A stretch of 7,633 bases of DNA from Planctomycetaceae bacterium. Its GTDB lineage: Bacteria; Planctomycetota; Planctomycetia; Pirellulales; Thermoguttaceae. Position numbers and translations under genes: made by a program. Below the pieces are notes generated by a model that made no database searches, was not told the DNA's origin, and saw only the letters and a program-made list of their open reading frames with translations. Below are positions 5,782 to 7,633 of the stretch, one piece after another. Every line of letters begins with the position of its first letter. Position 1 is the first letter of the stretch. The stretch lies in NCBI GenBank assembly GCA_009776995.1, contig WRMR01000232.1, positions 1 through 7,633 of the forward strand, written 5' to 3'.

Positions 5782-5785
5782 AAAC

Positions 5786-6304
5786 TTATGCTACTTTTGC
5801 CGGAAAGGGATGAACAAACGTCCGTGTGGCAAGTTCGTTGTCAAGAGTCAACAAAATGCCTTTGTTATCACCAATCAGCCGCAACTTGTCCAATATCTCC
5901 GTAGCACTTGCCTCTTCCTCCACCTGTTCATCTACATACCACATCATAAATTGGTAACAGGCATGGTCGGATTCCTGCATGGCAAGAGTTGCGATGGCGT
6001 TAATGCGTTGTGTGACTTTTCGTTCGTGCTCAAGCACCATTTCATAAATTGCATTGATATCGACAAAAGCCGTCGGAGGTTGTTCGATTGCGGCAAAAGT
6101 GGGAGCTACCCCACGTTCTAAAATATACTGATAAATGTGAGTGCCATGCGCCATTTCCTCCTGAGCCTGCACGAACAGCCAGTTTGCAGTGCCTTTTAAA
6201 CCGAATTGATCGGCAGCGGCGGACATGGCAAGGTACAAATAAGCCGAATAATATTCCGCGTTGACCTGGTCACTCAATGCTTTCGTGAGTTTTTCGCTTA
6301 ACAT
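5786..6304 (-). CDS. ftnA: Bacterial non-haem ferritin
   Basis: Ferritin assembles into a 24-subunit shell that oxidises Fe(II) at a di-iron site and stores it as a mineral. The 172-residue product has the standard four-helix layout and length. All ferroxidase ligands of the FtnA type are in register: Glu17, Glu50, His53, Glu94, Gln127 and Glu130. There is no haem-ligand pattern of bacterioferritin. The ATG at 6304 is preceded by AAGGAG (6317-6312) with a seven-base spacer, the best ribosome site in the window. It begins only 57 bases beyond the tmRNA 3' end on the same strand, and a desulforedoxin-like frame follows directly, suggesting a small iron/redox unit. No clear Fur box is seen. Family assignment is secure; the symbol is by similarity to E. 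coli FtnA. Confidence 0.96.
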   Translation of the reverse strand: MLSEKLTKALSDQVNAEYYSAYLYLAMSAAADQFGLKGTANWLFVQAQEEMAHGTHIYQYILERGVAPTFAAIEQPPTAFVDINAIYEMVLEHERKVTQRINAIATLAMQESDHACYQFMMWYVDEQVEEEASATEILDKLRLIGDNKGILLTLDNELATRTFVHPFPAKVA

Positions 6305-6311
6305 CTATTAT

Positions 6312-6317
6312 CTCCTT
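6312..6317 (-). promoter_or_regulatory. Ribosome-binding site of ferritin
   Basis: AAGGAG on the minus strand, seven bases before the ATG at 6304. It fixes the ferritin start. Confidence 0.85.
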
Positions 6318-6319
6318 AA

Positions 6320-6335
6320 TGATCTCTTGGGATCA
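6320..6335 (-). promoter_or_regulatory. Inverted repeat just ahead of the ferritin ribosome site
   Basis: TGATC (6320-6324) and GATCA (6331-6335) are perfect arms around six bases, and a wobble pair could extend the stem. In the transcript the hairpin would sit immediately 5' of AAGGAG. No T-run follows, so it is not an obvious tmRNA terminator. It could mark a processing site, influence ferritin translation or be an operator. Confidence 0.35.
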
Positions 6336-6361
6336 CGAGTTAAGTTTTTCCCATTTTTCAC

Positions 6362-6719
6362 TGGAGGCGGCGGGAATTGAACCCGCGTCCCGTAACAGAT
6401 CAGAACAAGCGTCTACGTGTGTATCTGCCGATTTGGGTTTTAAACCGATCAGCCTCGCGGCAGCGCGATGCGTCTCAGTCGATCCGAAAACGTGTTTAAC
6501 CTTTGACGTGTCCGGCGTGATCAAAGGCGATCCGAATATGTCGGCCGGAACTTAAATCACTTCGGCGATGATCGAAGCCCGGGGCAGCCTCTTCTTAGGC
6601 GGCCATTGCCAATTTAGGTTCGGCAATTGAATTTGGTAGTCGGCTTTTTACGTGGCACGCTGACCAACCACGACACGCAACCTGAGCTTCACTTGCCCGG
6701 TCGAAACCAGTTCACCCCC
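6362..6719 (-). ncRNA. ssrA: Transfer-messenger RNA (tmRNA)
   Basis: tmRNA rescues stalled ribosomes with SmpB, adding a degradation tag to the nascent protein. Read on the minus strand, the 5' end GGGGGTG (6719-6713) pairs with CGCCTCC (6369-6363) to form the seven-pair acceptor stem with one G-U and one U-G pair; the discriminator is A (6362). The classic GGTTTCGACCGGG follows the 5' end. The T-arm is GCGGG-TTCAATT-CCCGC near the 3' end. Length is about 358 bases, typical of one-piece tmRNA. The 3' CCA is not encoded (the next bases are GTG), so it must be added by the CCA enzyme. The internal frame ends GCA-ATG-GCC-GCC-TAA. Ferritin begins 57 bases downstream on the same strand, and no strong terminator is visible between them. 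Confidence 0.96.
6595..6624 (-). other. tmRNA tag-peptide reading frame (AEPKLAMAA)
   Basis: Within ssrA, GCC-GAA-CCT-AAA-TTG-GCA-ATG-GCC-GCC-TAA encodes the nine-residue tag AEPKLAMAA. The resume codon is inferred as the GCC at 6624-6622, because an Ala start and an AE-P beginning match tags I recall from planctomycetes and the frame ends in a ClpX-type signal. The terminal AMAA replaces the usual ALAA; the two last alanines that ClpX reads are kept. The stop and C-terminus are firm; the exact resume codon is an inference. Confidence 0.8.
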
Positions 6720-6726
6720 GCTATTG

Positions 6727-6732
6727 GTCATA
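6727..6732 (-). promoter_or_regulatory. Probable -10 box of ssrA
   Basis: On the minus strand TATGAC ends seven bases before the predicted tmRNA 5' nucleotide (6719), the right place for a -10 element. The -35 side is a T-rich stretch (around 6743-6760) with no good hexamer, so the promoter is only partly convincing. Confidence 0.4.
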
Positions 6733-6904
6733 CGAACCAGCAAAAAACACAAACTTGAGGCATTTTGCATACTTCATATCCCAATCGCAATACAATTGTT
6801 GCAAAGTGTAACATACTTGCGGCAAGATATCTATATGGTCTATTAAAAATAATTGGAGATTTTTCCAGTTTTTTCCAAAAATGCCAGCTTTCACTGACAT
6901 AAAT

Positions 6905-6928
6905 CCCGCAATTTTCCTGAAACGCGGG
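6905..6928. repeat. CCCGC/GCGGG hairpin
   Basis: CCCGC (6905-6909) pairs with GCGGG (6924-6928), and the loop can add a TTT/AAA stem around CCTG. On the minus strand ATTTATG follows, a very weak T-run. It could be a degraded terminator of something once transcribed leftward toward ssrA. Confidence 0.3.
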
Positions 6929-6953
6929 ACGTTCGGTGGCGTCATAATGGAAA

Positions 6954-7097
6954 ATGGGGGAAGGGACGGCAGATAGGCATATCACAGTACGGCTTCGGGA
7001 GATCATGGCGCAACACCCCGGCCCGTTGACCCGGCAGTTGCTCGATGACCATGCGGCGGAAGATGTGGTCCAGGAGGCATTTGACGCTGACGTTTAA
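6954..7097 (+). pseudogene. GC-rich fragment resembling ECF sigma factor region 2
   Basis: A 47-codon open frame (ATG 6954, TAA 7095-7097) includes HPGPLTRQLLDDHAAEDVVQEAF (written here as two parts: HPGPLTRQLL and DDHAAEDVVQEAF). The AEDVVQEAF word, and the leucine-rich helix before it, resemble sigma region 2 of ECF sigma factors (core-binding helix, AED-VQE-F). Nothing like the expected region 2.3/2.4 or sigma-4 follows; the frame stops at once and composition drops back to AT-rich. There is no Shine-Dalgarno. It may be the remnant of a lost sigma gene or a chance resemblance; the minus strand is also open here (6942-7142) without any family look. Confidence 0.25.
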
Positions 7098-7102
7098 TTG
7101 AC

Positions 7103-7179
7103 TTGTTCGGAAACCCCGAAATGTAATTGCCCATTTTTCCAAAAATCAACAACATGGGTAGTATTGAGTTTCCGAATAA
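7103..7179. repeat. Long imperfect inverted repeat (77 bases)
   Basis: TTGTTCGGAAAC (7103-7114) pairs with GTTTCCGAATAA (7168-7179), twelve positions with one G-T. Inside it TGCCCAT (7128-7134) pairs with ATGGGTA (7154-7160), again with one G-T. The whole can fold as a two-stage hairpin. No coding frame or terminator run goes with it. It could be a small MITE-like element or a structured RNA remnant. Confidence 0.35.
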
Positions 7180-7276
7180 ATCTATTATACCCAAATTTTC
7201 GATCAATTCTATAAGATAATGCGAATTTTCAGAATATTCGTCAATTTCGTTGTTTCGTATGGTTCGTATAAAAAAT

Positions 7277-7302
7277 CTTCGTGTTCCTTCGTGGCCTTCG
7301 TG
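7277..7302. repeat. CTTCGTG short repeat
   Basis: CTTCGTG occurs three times, at 7277-7283, 7287-7293 and 7296-7302. Read on the minus strand it is the CACGAAGG-type sequence ending in TTTCACCACGAAGG. From memory, this kind of intergenic repeat is widespread in planctomycetes and other environmental bacteria. Open frames through it give HEGHEGTRR or TKATKEHED-like peptides that are often mis-annotated as proteins. Confidence 0.6.
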
Positions 7303-7363
7303 GTGAAAAATGACGGAATTTGTATCAGAATTTCTGTTTGAGTACAAAAATCGATAACCGAGA

Positions 7364-7633
7364 GGGTACTCGAATACCCCCGCCTGGTACTCGAATACCA
7401 AAAAATGGTTCTCGAAATACCTCGATTGACGTATTCGAATACCAAAAAATGGTTCTCGAATACCTCGACTGACGTACTCGAATACCAAAAAATGGTACTC
7501 GAATACCTCGACTGACGTACTCGAAGACTAAAAAATGGTTCTCGAATACCTCGATTGACGTATTCGAATACCAAAAAATGGTTCTCGAATACCTCGATTG
7601 ACGTATTCGAATACCAAAAAATGGTACTCGAAT
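7364..7633. repeat. 43-bp palindromic tandem repeat array (runs off the window)
   Basis: Five full units start at 7388, 7432, 7475, 7518 and 7561, with a sixth cut by the edge at 7604; unit lengths are 44, 43, 43, 43 and 43. Each unit is GTAYTCGAATACC, then AAAAAAT, then GGTWCTCGAATACC, then TCGAYTGAC. It thus contains two near-palindromic cores built on TCGA; the GTATTCGAATAC version is a perfect 12-bp palindrome. Cores recur every 21-22 bases, so the unit is an old duplication of a 21-bp element. A 13th core, GGGTACTCGAATACCC (7364-7379), lies 21 bases before the first unit. There are no unique spacers, so this is not CRISPR. Because 43 is not divisible by three, translation of the array rotates frame, which speaks against a coding role. 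Confidence 0.9.

Larger units (their letters stand above)
6733..7363. other. Gene-poor region between ssrA and the tandem repeat
   Basis: No intact gene is supported in these 631 bases. The first 200 are AT-rich, with a CTTGC-G-GCAAG palindrome at 6816-6826 and the hairpin at 6905-6928. A clearly GC-richer block (about 6950-7095) holds the short frame listed separately. Then comes an AT-rich part with the long imperfect hairpin (7103-7179) and the CTTCGTG repeat (7277-7302). Longer open frames on the minus strand that run from the tandem array into this region read repeat sequence and are not genes. The make-up suggests accumulated remnants rather than functional coding sequence. Confidence 0.5.

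Noticed and set aside
7003..7574. Long minus-strand open frames through the tandem array (VFEYVNRGIREPFF-like peptides)
   Set aside because: They simply translate the 43-bp repeat in rotating frames and the CTTCGTG repeat; no ribosome site or domain, and composition is set by the repeat.
7364..7633. CRISPR array
   Set aside because: The whole unit is repeated with no unique spacers and no cas genes are near.

Overview
The window reads like chromosome from a planctomycete (Pirellulales-like) or a close relative. The grounds are the ClpX N-terminal zinc-finger sequence, the short-form ThiC, a small glycine-tailed RRM protein, the planctomycete-style tmRNA tag (AEPKLAMAA), weak or absent Shine-Dalgarno sites on several genes, and intergenic space rich in short palindromes and repeats. 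This placement rests on recalled family features, not on a search.

Layout, left to right. (1) The left edge cuts off a minus-strand gene whose N-terminus is a membrane anchor (1-134). (2) thiC runs on the plus strand (366-1706), with no recognisable TPP riboswitch upstream. Its last codons lie inside a TGCAGA-rich repeat, followed by a palindrome and a possible terminator. (3) A plus-strand DUF2130 protein (1878-3161) has a long coiled coil and a PD-(D/E)XK-like core. (4) clpX (3222-4517, minus) converges on it, with a 9-bp inverted repeat in the short gap. (5) A 445-base stretch upstream of clpX holds no gene. It carries operator-like palindromes, an A/T-rich hairpin with a T10 run, and a segment that can fold in two mutually exclusive ways. 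(6) A minus-strand RRM RNA-binding protein gene (5086-5394) has its own strong terminator. (7) Next, reading leftward in transcription order, come the tmRNA gene ssrA (6719-6362), a ferritin gene (6304-5786), and a tiny desulforedoxin-like reading frame (5765-5667) with a good ribosome-binding site but no normal in-frame start. (8) The right end (6733-7633) has no convincing intact gene. It holds a GC-rich fragment resembling an ECF sigma factor, a long imperfect hairpin, a CTTCGTG repeat and a 43-bp tandem repeat that runs off the window.

Two functional pairings stand out. ClpX and tmRNA belong to one pathway: tmRNA tags stalled nascent proteins and ClpXP degrades them. Ferritin and the desulforedoxin-like protein form a plausible iron-storage/redox pair, with the small protein a candidate electron donor. 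The most unusual items are the start-less or frameshifted desulforedoxin frame, the switch-like double-hairpin segment upstream of clpX, and the palindromic tandem array.
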